Below, piece by piece: positions 8,667-16,701 of a stretch of DNA of 64,000 bases; the stretch's first letter is position 1, and each line of letters begins with the position of its first letter. The notes under the pieces are model-generated. The model saw nothing but the letters and a program-made list of their open reading frames with translations. It was not told where the DNA came from and ran no database searches. The DNA comes from Tabrizicola caldifontis. Lineage in GTDB: Bacteria; Pseudomonadota; Alphaproteobacteria; Rhodobacterales; Rhodobacteraceae. A program made the translations under genes and the position numbers. The stretch is from assembly GCF_004762095.1 (NCBI RefSeq), contig NZ_SIJH01000001.1, positions 1 to 64,000 on the forward strand. Direction: 5' to 3'.

Positions 8667-9128
8667 TTATATGGGCAGCACGGTGGTTGACTTGATCTCC
8701 TCCATGCTCAGCAGAGCAGTCACGTTGTAGATCTTCACTTCGGAAATGAGCGCCTGATAGAAGGTGTCATAGGCCCGTGCGTTCTTCACCCGCACCTTCA
8801 GGATATAGTCGATGTCCCCAGCCAGCCGGTGTGCCTCCAGCACTTCGGGGCGTTCCTTCAGCGCCTTCAGGAACTTGCGCTGCCATTCGGCCTCGTGCTC
8901 GGAGGTGCGGATCAGGACGAAGAAACAGGCCTCGAGCCCCAGCGACTCGGGGTCGAGGATTGCCGTGGTGCGGGTGATTACCCCCTGTTCGCGCATCTTG
9001 CGGATCCGGTTCCAGACGGGCGTCTTGGACGAGCCCACCTTGCGGGCGATCTCGTCTAGCGACTGCTCGGCATCAGCCTGAAGTTCGGACAGGATTTTCC
9101 GGTCCAGATCGTCCAGCGCGGCACTCAT
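8667..9128 (-). CDS. Lrp/AsnC-family transcriptional regulator
   Basis: DNA-binding regulator of 153 aa: an N-terminal winged helix (DLDRKILSELQ, then RKVGSSKTPVWNRIRKM at about 30-46) and a C-terminal RAM/AsnC ligand domain (LAGDIDYILKVRV). I start it at ATG 9128, which has GGAGG 10 bp upstream; an ATG at 9158 would add ten atypical residues. It is divergent from the sulfate assimilation operon and probably regulates it and itself, as in many Rhodobacterales with the same arrangement. The ligand may be cysteine or another sulfur metabolite (inference). Confidence 0.93.
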   Translation of the reverse strand: MSAALDDLDRKILSELQADAEQSLDEIARKVGSSKTPVWNRIRKMREQGVITRTTAILDPESLGLEACFFVLIRTSEHEAEWQRKFLKALKERPEVLEAHRLAGDIDYILKVRVKNARAYDTFYQALISEVKIYNVTALLSMEEIKSTTVLPI

Positions 9129-9222
9129 CCCTGATTTCCTCCCATTCCCGGAACACACGCCATCATTTTGTGGATTATCGGAACAGATGTCCTTATCTGC
9201 AAGGGTATCTGGTCCCCAAGAG

Positions 9223-9241
9223 GGAATTTATTCTATATTCC
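9223..9241. promoter_or_regulatory. Inverted repeat between lrp and the cys operon
   Basis: GGAAT and ATTCC arms enclose an AT-rich 9-bp centre in the 142-bp divergent intergenic region, 29 bp before the DUF2849 start. Lrp/AsnC proteins bind weak AT-rich palindromes of about this size, so the divergent regulator is the natural candidate. A CTG-containing repeat (cagatg, tatctg, tatctg) lies at 9184-9211. Confidence 0.45.
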
Positions 9242-9270
9242 GGGCAGGTTTTCAGTTCCCGAGGCCCCTG

Positions 9271-9576
9271 ATGAGCCGCCGCTTCACCCCCAAGGTTGTC
9301 ACCGCGAACCTGCTGCGCGAAGGCGATGTCGTCTATCTGACCGCAGATGACCGCTGGTCGCCGTTCCACCACGAGGCCGAGCTGATCGAGGACGAGGCCC
9401 ATGCCCAGATGCGGCTTCTGCATGCAAATGCCCAGAAGCTGGTCGTGGTCGGGGCCTATCTTGCCGATGCCCGTCCCGGCCCGAACGGGCCCGAACCCAC
9501 CCATTTCCGCGAAGTCTTCCGAACCCGCGGCCCATCCAACTATCCGCACGGCAAGCAGGCCGATCTGGCGAACTGA
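9271..9576 (+). CDS. DUF2849 protein of the sulfite reductase operon
   Basis: Small protein (101 aa) of the DUF2849 family, which is found almost only next to cysI in alphaproteobacteria. It shows REGDVVYLT near residue 15 and a conserved segment ending in FREVFRTRGPSNY. No catalytic motif is evident. First gene of the operon, 7 bp before cysI. In relatives a siroheme synthase gene (cysG) often stands just upstream, but not here. It may aid sulfite reductase assembly or electron supply, but the function is not established. Confidence 0.85.
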   Translation: MSRRFTPKVVTANLLREGDVVYLTADDRWSPFHHEAELIEDEAHAQMRLLHANAQKLVVVGAYLADARPGPNGPEPTHFREVFRTRGPSNYPHGKQADLAN

Positions 9577-9583
9577 GGCAGGC

Positions 9584-11254
9584 ATGTATTCCTATTCCGA
9601 CTTCGACGAAGCCTTCGTCCGCGCCCGCGTCGCGCAGTTCAGCCAGCAGGTCGAGCGCCGTCTCGATGGCTCGCTGACCGAGGACGAGTTCCGCCCGCTC
9701 CGCCTGATGAACGGGCTTTACCTGCAACTGCACGCCTACATGCTGCGGGTGGCGATCCCCTACGGCTCGCTTTCGCCCCGGCAGATGCGGCAACTGGCCT
9801 ACATCGCCGACACCTGGGACAAGGGCTATGGCCATTTCACCACCCGGCAGAACATCCAGTTCAACTGGCCGAAACTGCCGGACGTGCCCGCGATCCTTTC
9901 GGCACTGGCCGATGTTCAGATGCACGCGATCCAGACCTCGGGCAACTGCGTGCGGAACGTCACCGCCGACCATTTCGCGGGTGCCGCCGCCGACGAAATT
10001 GCCGACCCCCGCCCCTACGCCGAACTTCTGAGGCAATGGTCCACCGACCACCCGGAATTCCAGTTCCTGCCGCGCAAGTTCAAGATTGCCATCACCGGCA
10101 GCCCCAACGACCGCGCCGTGACCAAGGCGCATGACATCGGCCTGCGGATGGTCCGCAACGCGGCGGGCGAGCCCGGTTTCGAGGTCATCGTCGGCGGAGG
10201 CCTTGGCCGGACCCCGATGATCGGCGTCACCGTCCGCGACTTCCTGCCCGAGGCGGACCTGCTGCCCTATGTCGAGGCGATCCTCAGCGTCTACAACGCG
10301 CTCGGCCGCCGCGACAACAAGTACAAGGCGCGCATCAAGATCACCGTGCACGAGACTGGCCGCGAAGCGATCACCGAGATGATCGAGGCGCGCTTTGCAG
10401 AGCTGCGCGCCCAGTTCGGCGGCGCGGACCGGAAACTGCTGGCCGAGATCCGCGAGGCCTTCGCGCCCCCTGCCTTCCGCAACGCGCCGACCGATGCCTA
10501 TGACGCATTCTACAAGGCCGATCCGGTCTTCCGCGCCTGGGCCGACACCAACCTGACCCGGCACCGCAACGACCAGTATGCCATCGTCACCATCAGCCTG
10601 AAGGCGCATGGCCAGACGCCGGGCGACGCGACCAGCGACCAGATGCGGCTCATCGCCGATCTTGCTGAAAGATATGGTCATTCCGACCTGCGGATCAGCC
10701 ACGAACAGAACGTGATCCTGCCGCATGTCCATAAGTCCGACCTGCCGGCGCTGCATGCGGCGCTGGTCAAGGCCGGACTCGGCACCGCCAATGTCGGCCT
10801 TCTGTCCGACATCATCGCCTGCCCCGGCATGGACTATTGCGCGCTGGCCACCGCCCGCTCGATCCCCGTGGCGCAGGAACTGGCCACCCATTTCGAGGCG
10901 CTGAAGCTGGAGCACGAGATCGGCCCGCTGAAGATCAAGATCTCGGGCTGCATCAACGCCTGCGGGCACCACCATGTCGGCCATATCGGCATCCTCGGCC
11001 TCGACCGCGCGGGGGTGGAGAATTACCAGATCACCCTTGGCGGCGATGGCACCGAGGACGCGGTTATCGGCGAAAAGACCGGCCCGGGCTTTGCCTATGA
11101 CGAGATCGTGCCCGCCATCGAACGCATCCTGCGTGCCTATCTGGACCTGCGACTGGAGCCGTCGGAAACCTTCCTGCAAGCCTTCCGCCGGGTCGGGATG
11201 GAACCGTTCAAGGCCGCACTCTACGAGGCCGAAGGGGAACGGAATGCCGCGTGA
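9584..11254 (+). CDS. cysI: Nitrite/sulfite reductase hemoprotein subunit
   Basis: Siroheme/[4Fe-4S] enzyme that makes the six-electron reduction of sulfite to sulfide for cysteine synthesis (556 aa). The cluster ligands are readable as CPGMDYC (C-x5-C, about residue 413) and GCINACGHHH (C-x3-C, about residue 457). The two ferredoxin-like half-domains typical of the family are present. Context (APS reductase, DUF934, ferredoxin-NADP reductase) argues for sulfite rather than nitrite, and a ferredoxin as donor rather than a CysJ flavoprotein. It overlaps cysH by 11 bp. Confidence 0.95.
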   Translation: MYSYSDFDEAFVRARVAQFSQQVERRLDGSLTEDEFRPLRLMNGLYLQLHAYMLRVAIPYGSLSPRQMRQLAYIADTWDKGYGHFTTRQNIQFNWPKLPDVPAILSALADVQMHAIQTSGNCVRNVTADHFAGAAADEIADPRPYAELLRQWSTDHPEFQFLPRKFKIAITGSPNDRAVTKAHDIGLRMVRNAAGEPGFEVIVGGGLGRTPMIGVTVRDFLPEADLLPYVEAILSVYNALGRRDNKYKARIKITVHETGREAITEMIEARFAELRAQFGGADRKLLAEIREAFAPPAFRNAPTDAYDAFYKADPVFRAWADTNLTRHRNDQYAIVTISLKAHGQTPGDATSDQMRLIADLAERYGHSDLRISHEQNVILPHVHKSDLPALHAALVKAGLGTANVGLLSDIIACPGMDYCALATARSIPVAQELATHFEALKLEHEIGPLKIKISGCINACGHHHVGHIGILGLDRAGVENYQITLGGDGTEDAVIGEKTGPGFAYDEIVPAIERILRAYLDLRLEPSETFLQAFRRVGMEPFKAALYEAEGERNAA

Positions 11255-11996
11255 CGGGCGCCACGAAGGCCCGGTTGCCGAGCGTGTCGCGGCGCTGAAC
11301 GCGCGCTACAAGCACCACTCGGCGACCGCCGTGCTGGAACATGCACTGAAGGACGAAGACCTGGGCCAGGTCGCGCTTGTCTCTTCCTTCGGGGCAGAGT
11401 CGGTCGTGCTTCTGCATCTGGTCAGCGTCATCGCTCCGGAAACGCCGGTGCTGTTCATCGACACCCGGATGCTGTTCCAGGAAACGCTGGATTATCAACG
11501 GGAACTGGCCGAGAAGCTGAACCTCTGCGACATCCGCACAATTCGAGCCAATCCGGCACGGGTCAGCTTCGAGGACCCGGACGGGACCCTGCACCAGTTC
11601 AACACCGACGCCTGCTGCGCCGTGCGCAAGGTGGAGCCGCTGGAACGCGCGCTCGCGCCCTTCGACGGCTGGATCACCGGGCGCAAGCGGTTCCAGAACG
11701 CGGAACGCGGGACACTGGACTTCTTCGAGAACGAGGGGGACTTCCGCATCAAGGTCAATCCGCTTGCGCATTGGGGCCGCGAGGACATCGAGGAATACAT
11801 GGTCGAAAACCGCCTGCCCCGGCATCCGCTGGTGGCAAAAGGCTATCCCTCGATCGGCTGCGCGCCCTGCACGAGCCCGGTAAAGCCCGGAGAGGATCCC
11901 CGCGCCGGGCGCTGGCGGGGCCAGGGCAAGACCGAATGCGGCATCCATTTCATCAACGGCAAGGCCGTGCGCACCCCGAAGGAGAACGCAGCATGA
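11244..11996 (+). CDS. cysH: Phosphoadenylyl/adenylyl-sulfate reductase
   Basis: Reduces activated sulfate to sulfite with thioredoxin or glutathione (250 aa). It carries the cluster-type cysteines C124-C125 and C206-x-x-C209 as well as the catalytic C232 in ECGIH. The CC/CxxC set marks the [4Fe-4S] APS-reductase class rather than the cluster-free E. coli PAPS reductase. The start ATG at 11244 lies inside cysI after GAAGGGGA, so translation is coupled. No ATP sulfurylase (cysN/D or sat) is in the window. Confidence 0.94.
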   Translation: MPRDGRHEGPVAERVAALNARYKHHSATAVLEHALKDEDLGQVALVSSFGAESVVLLHLVSVIAPETPVLFIDTRMLFQETLDYQRELAEKLNLCDIRTIRANPARVSFEDPDGTLHQFNTDACCAVRKVEPLERALAPFDGWITGRKRFQNAERGTLDFFENEGDFRIKVNPLAHWGREDIEEYMVENRLPRHPLVAKGYPSIGCAPCTSPVKPGEDPRAGRWRGQGKTECGIHFINGKAVRTPKENAA

Positions 11997-12394
11997 GCGT
12001 GATCGTGACCGATGCGGGCTTTGCCCCGGCACCCGAGCGCGAGGTCGTGGGCCTTGCCGATCTGACCGACCAGGCGGCGGTGGACCTGACGATCACCGAC
12101 GATCCGGCGGCGCTGGCCGGGCATCTCGACCGGCTGAGCCTGATCCGCGTGGCCTTCCCCGCCTTCAACGACGGCCGCGCCTTCACCATTGCCCGCCGCC
12201 TGCGCGAGATGGGCTACCGCGGGCAACTGCTGGCGCTGGGTCCGGTGATCGCCGACCAGTATGCGATGCTGCGCCGGGTGGGCTTCGACGGGGCCGAGAT
12301 CCCCGACGAACTCGCCGCGCGCCAGCCCGAGGCGCAATGGCGCTTCCGCGCCGACTGGCAGGCGCATCACTATCAGGCGCGGCTGCGCGCCTGA
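11993..12394 (+). CDS. DUF934 protein of the sulfate assimilation operon
   Basis: 133-aa protein of family DUF934, almost always encoded after cysH in proteobacteria. Conserved features are FPAFNDGRAFTIARRLRE (about 54-71) and DQYAMLRRVGFDGAEI (about 82-97). Its exact role is unproven; it is often described as an accessory to sulfite reductase. Start and cysH stop overlap as ATGA. Confidence 0.88.
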   Translation: MSVIVTDAGFAPAPEREVVGLADLTDQAAVDLTITDDPAALAGHLDRLSLIRVAFPAFNDGRAFTIARRLREMGYRGQLLALGPVIADQYAMLRRVGFDGAEIPDELAARQPEAQWRFRADWQAHHYQARLRA

Positions 12395-12456
12395 CTTCCG
12401 CCTGATCTGAATCAACGCTAAGAAAAGAAAGCCGGTCTAGGGCCGGATCGATCCAC

Positions 12457-13287
12457 ATGACCGAAATCAGCCTGATGACCGAAGCAAGCCCCGTCGCCGC
12501 CAAACCGCATCTGCCCGATGCCCAGACCGTGACCAGCGTGAAGCACTGGACCGACCGGCTGTTTTCCTTCCGCGTGACCCGGCCGAAGTCGCTGCGCTTC
12601 CGCTCTGGCGAGTTCGTGATGATCGGGCTTCTGGACGACAAGGGCAAACCCCTGCTGCGGGCCTATTCCATCGCCTCGCCGGCCTGGGACGAGGAATTGG
12701 AGTTCTACTCGATCAAGGTGCCCGACGGCCCGCTGACCAGCCGGCTCCAGCACATCAAGCCGGGGGACGAGATCATCCTGCGCCCAAAGCCCGTGGGCAC
12801 ACTGGTCCACGATGCGCTTCTGCCCGGCAAGCGGATCTGGTTCCTGGCCACCGGCACCGGCATCGCCCCCTTCGCGAGCCTCATGCGCGAACCCGAGACC
12901 TACGAGAAATACGATCAGGTCATCATGATGCACACCTGCCGTGAGGTGGCCGAGCTGGAATACGGCCGGCAGCTGGTGGAAAGCCTGAAGGATGACCCGC
13001 TGATCGGCGAGATGGTGGACGGCAAGCTGATCTACTACCCCACCACCACGCGCGAGCCCTTCCATCACATGGGGCGGGTGACCGACAACCTTGCCTCGGG
13101 AAAGGTCTTTGCCGATCTCGGCCTGCCGCCGATGAATCCCGCCGAGGACCGCGCAATGGTCTGCGGCAGCCTTGCCTTCAACATCGACGTTAAAGCGATT
13201 CTCGAAGGCTTTGGCCTGCGTGAAGGCGCCAACAGCGATCCGAAGGAATTCGTGGTGGAAAAGGCTTTCGTCGGCGACGGGATCTAG
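12457..13287 (+). CDS. fpr: Ferredoxin-NADP(+) reductase
   Basis: FAD enzyme moving electrons between NADPH and ferredoxin or flavodoxin (276 aa). The FAD motif RAYS is at 68-71 and the NADP-binding GTGIAPF at 133-139; the C-terminus VEKAFVGDGI is typical of the bacterial subfamily. It follows DUF934 by 62 bp, a gap holding a small ccgg/gccgg hairpin, and is followed by a strong terminator. It is the likely electron supplier for the upstream sulfite reductase through ferredoxin, and may serve oxidative stress defence as in Rhodobacter. Confidence 0.95.
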   Translation: MTEISLMTEASPVAAKPHLPDAQTVTSVKHWTDRLFSFRVTRPKSLRFRSGEFVMIGLLDDKGKPLLRAYSIASPAWDEELEFYSIKVPDGPLTSRLQHIKPGDEIILRPKPVGTLVHDALLPGKRIWFLATGTGIAPFASLMREPETYEKYDQVIMMHTCREVAELEYGRQLVESLKDDPLIGEMVDGKLIYYPTTTREPFHHMGRVTDNLASGKVFADLGLPPMNPAEDRAMVCGSLAFNIDVKAILEGFGLREGANSDPKEFVVEKAFVGDGI

Positions 13288-13318
13288 GTTCGCCGCAACT
13301 TGCCGATGACAAAAACGA

Positions 13319-13348
13319 AAAGGGCCGCGGGAATCCCCGCGGCCCTTT
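13319..13348. terminator. Bidirectional Rho-independent terminator
   Basis: An 11-bp GC stem (agggccgcggg / cccgcggccct) with a 4-nt loop, flanked by aaa on one side and tt on the other. It sits between convergent fpr and the Ala-rich gene and can end transcription from both. Confidence 0.85.
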
Positions 13349-13371
13349 GCCGTTGCGTCGGTTGCTTCCGA

Positions 13372-13821
13372 TCAGAGACCAAGCGCGGCGCGAACCTGGG
13401 CGATCACCTCCGGCACCAGAGCCGGATTGGTCGCGGCCGCATCAATGGCGGTCTTGAGCTGGTCTTTCACGGCCTGTTCCAGCCAGGATTGATCGATCAT
13501 CTCCCGCGCCTGATCGGGATTGAAGGCGTTGGGATCCAGCGCGGTCTGCGCCAGGTTGCTGATGGCTTCGCGCTGCGCCTGCAGGGCGGCAGCCTGGGCC
13601 TCGGCCTCGGCCTGCGCGGCAGCGGCAGCTTTTGCAGCCTCTTCAGCAGCGGCGGCAGCGGCAGCTTCGGCGGCGGCAGCTTCGGCTGCCGCGGCTTCTG
13701 CGGCCTTGCGAGCCGCCTCTTCGGCCATGGCGGCCTCCTGAGCGGGCTTGTAGCTGAACTGGTAATAGCCGCCCGCAGCCAGAAGGACGACGATGGCGCC
13801 GATGATTACGGTTCTGTTCAT
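13372..13821 (-). CDS. Membrane-anchored alanine-rich coiled-coil protein
   Basis: 149 aa of unknown function. Residues 4-20 form a single hydrophobic helix ([15 protein letters not shown]). Then comes an Ala/Glu-rich segment (about 29-85) with [14 protein letters not shown] repeats, likely one long helix, and a non-repetitive C-terminal domain (about 86-149) containing [16 protein letters not shown]. The layout suggests a periplasmic protein held by an uncleaved N-terminal anchor. A similar Ala/Glu repeat is found in the OmpA-like protein at 16.7-19 kb. It is monocistronic and divergent from infC. Confidence 0.75.
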   Translation of the reverse strand: MNRTVIIGAIVVLLAAGGYYQFSYKPAQEAAMAEEAARKAAEAAAAEAAAAEAAAAAAAEEAAKAAAAAQAEAEAQAAALQAQREAISNLAQTALDPNAFNPDQAREMIDQSWLEQAVKDQLKTAIDAAATNPALVPEVIAQVRAALGL

Positions 13822-14034
13822 GTCAAATACTCCTTTGACCGGAGCCTCTGGCCCGGATGCGGGTCATATGGCAGCTTGGACCCGGAATTGAAAGGGCAGC
13901 CCCCGCCCGAGAACAGGGAAATCGGCTGCAAGCTGCGGAAAATCCGGCTTCTGGACTGGGTTGCCGGGTTGCAGGGCGAGGCGCTCGGGTCTAGATTGCG
14001 CGCGCACAACGCAACAGCACGAAGGACCACCACC

Positions 14035-14574
14035 ATAGCCCGCAGACCCCACAACGCCCCGCCGCAACGCGAAACCGGCCCGCGCATCAACGACCGCATC
14101 CGCGCCCCGGAAATCCGCCTGATCGGGGCGGATGGCGAAAATGTCGGTGTGGTGACCCCGGCACGAGCCCTGCAGATGGCCGAGGAGGCCGGACTTGACC
14201 TCGTCGAGATTTCGCCGAATGCCGTCCCGCCGGTCTGCAAGATCATGGACTTCGGCAAGTTCAAGTACGAGACGCAGAAGCGCGAGGCCGAAGCGCGCAA
14301 GAAGCAGAAGATCATCGAGATCAAGGAAATCAAGTTCCGGCCGGGCACCGACAAGCATGACTATGACGTGAAGATGCGTTCCGTGCTGAAGTTCCTGGAG
14401 GAAGGCGACAAGGTGAAGGTCACGCTCCGCTTCCGCGGGCGCGAGATGGCGCACCAGGAACTTGGGCTGGAACTGCTGAACCGGGTCGCCGCCGACGTGG
14501 GCGACGCCGGAAAGATCGAGTCTATGCCCAAGCTGGAAGGCCGTCAGATGGTGATGATGGTCGCCCCGAAATGA
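14035..14574 (+). CDS. infC: Translation initiation factor IF-3 (AUA start)
   Basis: Binds the 30S subunit, keeps it free of 50S and proofreads initiator tRNA and start codon (179 aa). The N-domain begins GPRINDRIR; a Lys-rich linker ([19 protein letters not shown]) and a C-domain ending MVMMVAPK follow. Homologs begin ARRPHNAPP, which here follows an ATA codon at 14035. AAGGA at 14022-14026 is ideally spaced for it (8 nt). No ATG or GTG lies in frame nearby; TTG 13996 is an alternative with a poorer site and 13 atypical extra residues. E. coli infC uses AUU to autoregulate, and AUA here would act the same way. A strong terminator follows. Confidence 0.93.
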   Translation: MARRPHNAPPQRETGPRINDRIRAPEIRLIGADGENVGVVTPARALQMAEEAGLDLVEISPNAVPPVCKIMDFGKFKYETQKREAEARKKQKIIEIKEIKFRPGTDKHDYDVKMRSVLKFLEEGDKVKVTLRFRGREMAHQELGLELLNRVAADVGDAGKIESMPKLEGRQMVMMVAPK

Positions 14575-14601
14575 GCCGCGCCGCCTGAGTGCGAAGCAGT
14601 G

Positions 14602-14624
14602 CGGGGGCAGTCTGCCCCCGTTTT
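14602..14624 (+). terminator. Rho-independent terminator of infC
   Basis: 8-bp perfect stem cgggggca / tgcccccg with a gtc loop, followed by tttt. It lies 27 bp after the infC stop and its end touches the stop of the convergent molybdopterin-binding gene. Confidence 0.88.
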
Positions 14625-15619
14625 CATTTCGCCTCGCGCAGCCGGCCGCGCTGCGGAATTTCCTTCAGCAGCCCCCCCACCCCCATTGCGGCGATGTCGG
14701 CTCCGGTCACCGGAACCCCGCAGATTACCCGCTCCATCACCCAATCCGCCCCGTTCAGTGCGGGACTGCGGGCGCAGCCTGGCAGGCCTATCACCGGGCG
14801 ACCGACCAGGCTGCCCAGGAACAGCAGGTTTCCCGGATCGACCGGCATCCCGAAGCGCTCGACCTTTCCACCGGCGCGACGCAGCGCTGCGGGTGCGACA
14901 TCATTCAGGTCAGAGGTCGCCGAAGCGGTCAGAAGCAGGATCAACTCCGCCCCTGCAGCACTGGCCAGGGCTGCGGCAAGATCGACCTCGCGGTGCGGCA
15001 CCAGGCGCTTGGGCCACATCTCAACCCCCAGCGCCTGAAGCCGCGACTGGATGGCACGGTGGCCGCTGCTGCCGTCATCGGCGCCGGTCACGGTCTGGAT
15101 CAGAATGGCCGACGACAGCCGCGCCGGGTGAAGCCGCAGCGCTCCGCGACCGGCGGCGCAAGCTGCCGCCACGGCAGCGCGCGCCACACCGTAGGCGATG
15201 ATCTTCACTGTCGCGACCATCTCGCCCGCGGCCACGCGCTGCCATCGCGGCACGGTGGCCAGGGTGATCATCGGATCGACCGCGTTCAGCGCATCCACAA
15301 GATTGGGCAGAACCTCCACCACGCCGGCGGCGGTGGCATGAAGGTTCACGCGGCCGGTGCCTACCGGTTTCAGCCGCAGTCCCGCCGCCGCCGGATCGGG
15401 CACCAGTGCTTCGGCCACGGCAAGGGCGGCTTCATCCTCGTCCATGTCTTCGGGGCCAAGCCGCGCGACGATGACCTCGGTCAGGCCAAGCGCGGCAAGG
15501 GCCGAGATTTCTGCCGGGCCCAGCCTGCACCCCTTGCGCAGGCGGCCTTCGGGCACGGCCACGGGATGGGCGAGGATCGCACCTTCGGCCACGGCAAGCG
15601 GGACAGGGCCGAAATACAT
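14624..15619 (-). CDS. Molybdopterin-binding (MoeA/MogA-like) protein
   Basis: 331 aa of the MoCF/MoaB_Mog domain family linked to XdhC genes. The N-terminus PLAVAEGAILAHPV is typical of the MoeA-like entry, and the central part holds the pterin-binding SATSDLNDVAPAAL region. It ends with VTGADIAAMGVGGLLKEI. It probably binds or prepares molybdenum cofactor for a molybdenum hydroxylase. Its ATG overlaps the xdhC stop (ATGA), so the two are co-translated. No hydroxylase subunits are present, so its client enzyme is encoded elsewhere. Confidence 0.82.
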   Translation of the reverse strand: MYFGPVPLAVAEGAILAHPVAVPEGRLRKGCRLGPAEISALAALGLTEVIVARLGPEDMDEDEAALAVAEALVPDPAAAGLRLKPVGTGRVNLHATAAGVVEVLPNLVDALNAVDPMITLATVPRWQRVAAGEMVATVKIIAYGVARAAVAAACAAGRGALRLHPARLSSAILIQTVTGADDGSSGHRAIQSRLQALGVEMWPKRLVPHREVDLAAALASAAGAELILLLTASATSDLNDVAPAALRRAGGKVERFGMPVDPGNLLFLGSLVGRPVIGLPGCARSPALNGADWVMERVICGVPVTGADIAAMGVGGLLKEIPQRGRLREAK

Positions 15620-16605
15620 CAGGTCCGCAGGGTCTGGGTAATCTGCGCCATGATTGACACCGCGATTTCCGCAGGCGTCCGGGCGCCGATATCCAGGCCG
15701 ACTGGCGCATGGATCCGCGCGATCTCGTCAGGCGAGAAACCCGCCGCGGCAAGGCGATCCAGCCGTTTGGCATGTGTCTTCCTTGAACCCAGACAGCCAA
15801 GATAGAAGGCGGGCGAACGCAAGGCAAAGCGGATCGCGGGGTCGTCCAGCTTGGGGTCGTGAGTCAGGGTGACAATGGCCGTACGACCATCGGGGGCAAG
15901 TCGGGCCAACGCCTCGTCGGGCCAGTCGTCAAGGATCGTCTCGCCGGGAAACCGCGTCTGCGACCCGAAGGCAGCGCGCGGGTCGATCAGGGTTGGCACA
16001 TAGCCGCAGGCGCGCGCGATGGAAAGCAGCGGCTGGGCGATATGCACCGCACCCACCACGATCAGCCGCAGCGGCGGGTTGTGAACGGCAATGAAGCGGC
16101 CGTCCTCCTCCATCCCCGAGCGGTCGGATTTCAGCCGTGCATCGACCGCCGCATCCTGGCCGGGGGCCACCAGCGCGCGGGACCAGCCCTCGGGCCGCGT
16201 GACCAGCGCCACGGGGCGGGATGCCGCACGCGCGGCGACCAGATCGGCCAGCAGCGATTCGGGCAGGGCCTCGGCCCCTTCGCCCACCGGCTCTACCAGC
16301 ACGCGGATCGTGCCACCGCAGGCCAGTCCCGCGGCAAAGGCGGTCTCGTCGCTGACGCCAAAGGTCAGAAGGCGTGGCTTTCGGTCTTCCAGCGCCTCCA
16401 ACGCCTCGGTCACCACCGCCCCTTCGACACAGCCGCCCGAGACCGAGCCGACCATCTCGCCCGCACCCGAGACTGCCAGCTGGCTACCCGCCTGACGCGG
16501 GGCCGATCCCCAGGTTTCCACGACGGTCGCCAGCGCCGCACCCTTGCCCTGCCGGTGCCAGGCAAGCGCTGCTTCGGGAATCTGGTCATGCGCGGCTTGG
16601 GTCAT
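15619..16605 (-). CDS. xdhC: XdhC/CoxI family molybdenum hydroxylase maturation protein
   Basis: Chaperone-like protein (328 aa) that binds molybdenum cofactor, promotes its sulfuration and inserts it into xanthine-dehydrogenase-type enzymes. The N-terminal XdhC/CoxI domain shows GSAPRQAGSQ and SGGCVEGAV (near residues 32-62) with a conserved Cys. The C-terminal Rossmann domain begins VVGAVHIAQPL (about 187) and ends with LDIGARTPAEIAVSIMA. It is translationally coupled to the molybdopterin-binding gene after it. CoxD and CoxE lie just upstream. Confidence 0.9.
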   Translation of the reverse strand: MTQAAHDQIPEAALAWHRQGKGAALATVVETWGSAPRQAGSQLAVSGAGEMVGSVSGGCVEGAVVTEALEALEDRKPRLLTFGVSDETAFAAGLACGGTIRVLVEPVGEGAEALPESLLADLVAARAASRPVALVTRPEGWSRALVAPGQDAAVDARLKSDRSGMEEDGRFIAVHNPPLRLIVVGAVHIAQPLLSIARACGYVPTLIDPRAAFGSQTRFPGETILDDWPDEALARLAPDGRTAIVTLTHDPKLDDPAIRFALRSPAFYLGCLGSRKTHAKRLDRLAAAGFSPDEIARIHAPVGLDIGARTPAEIAVSIMAQITQTLRT

Positions 16606-16646
16606 GCGGGTTCTCCTCGGACCGAAGTATGCGCAAGGGCCGGCAG

Positions 16647-16682
16647 AAAAGGAAGCGCCGCAGAGTGGGCTCTCTGCGGCGC
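16647..16682 (-). terminator. Terminator between the OmpA-like gene and xdhC
   Basis: An 11-bp perfect stem gcgccgcagag / ctctgcggcgc with a 6-nt loop; on the minus strand it is followed by ttcctttt. It ends transcription of the OmpA-like gene, so xdhC probably has its own start or depends on read-through. Confidence 0.8.
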
Positions 16683-16701
16683 CATTCGGGTTCGGCCAGG
16701 A

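Noticed and set aside
9299-11179. Long minus-strand frame (626 codons)
   Set aside because: It is antisense to cysI and DUF2849, which have clear motifs; it resembles no family and is a GC-rich codon-bias shadow.
13996-14034. TTG start for infC 13 codons upstream of the ATA
   Set aside because: The added residues are unlike IF-3 N-termini and the ribosome-site spacing is worse than for the ATA at 14035.
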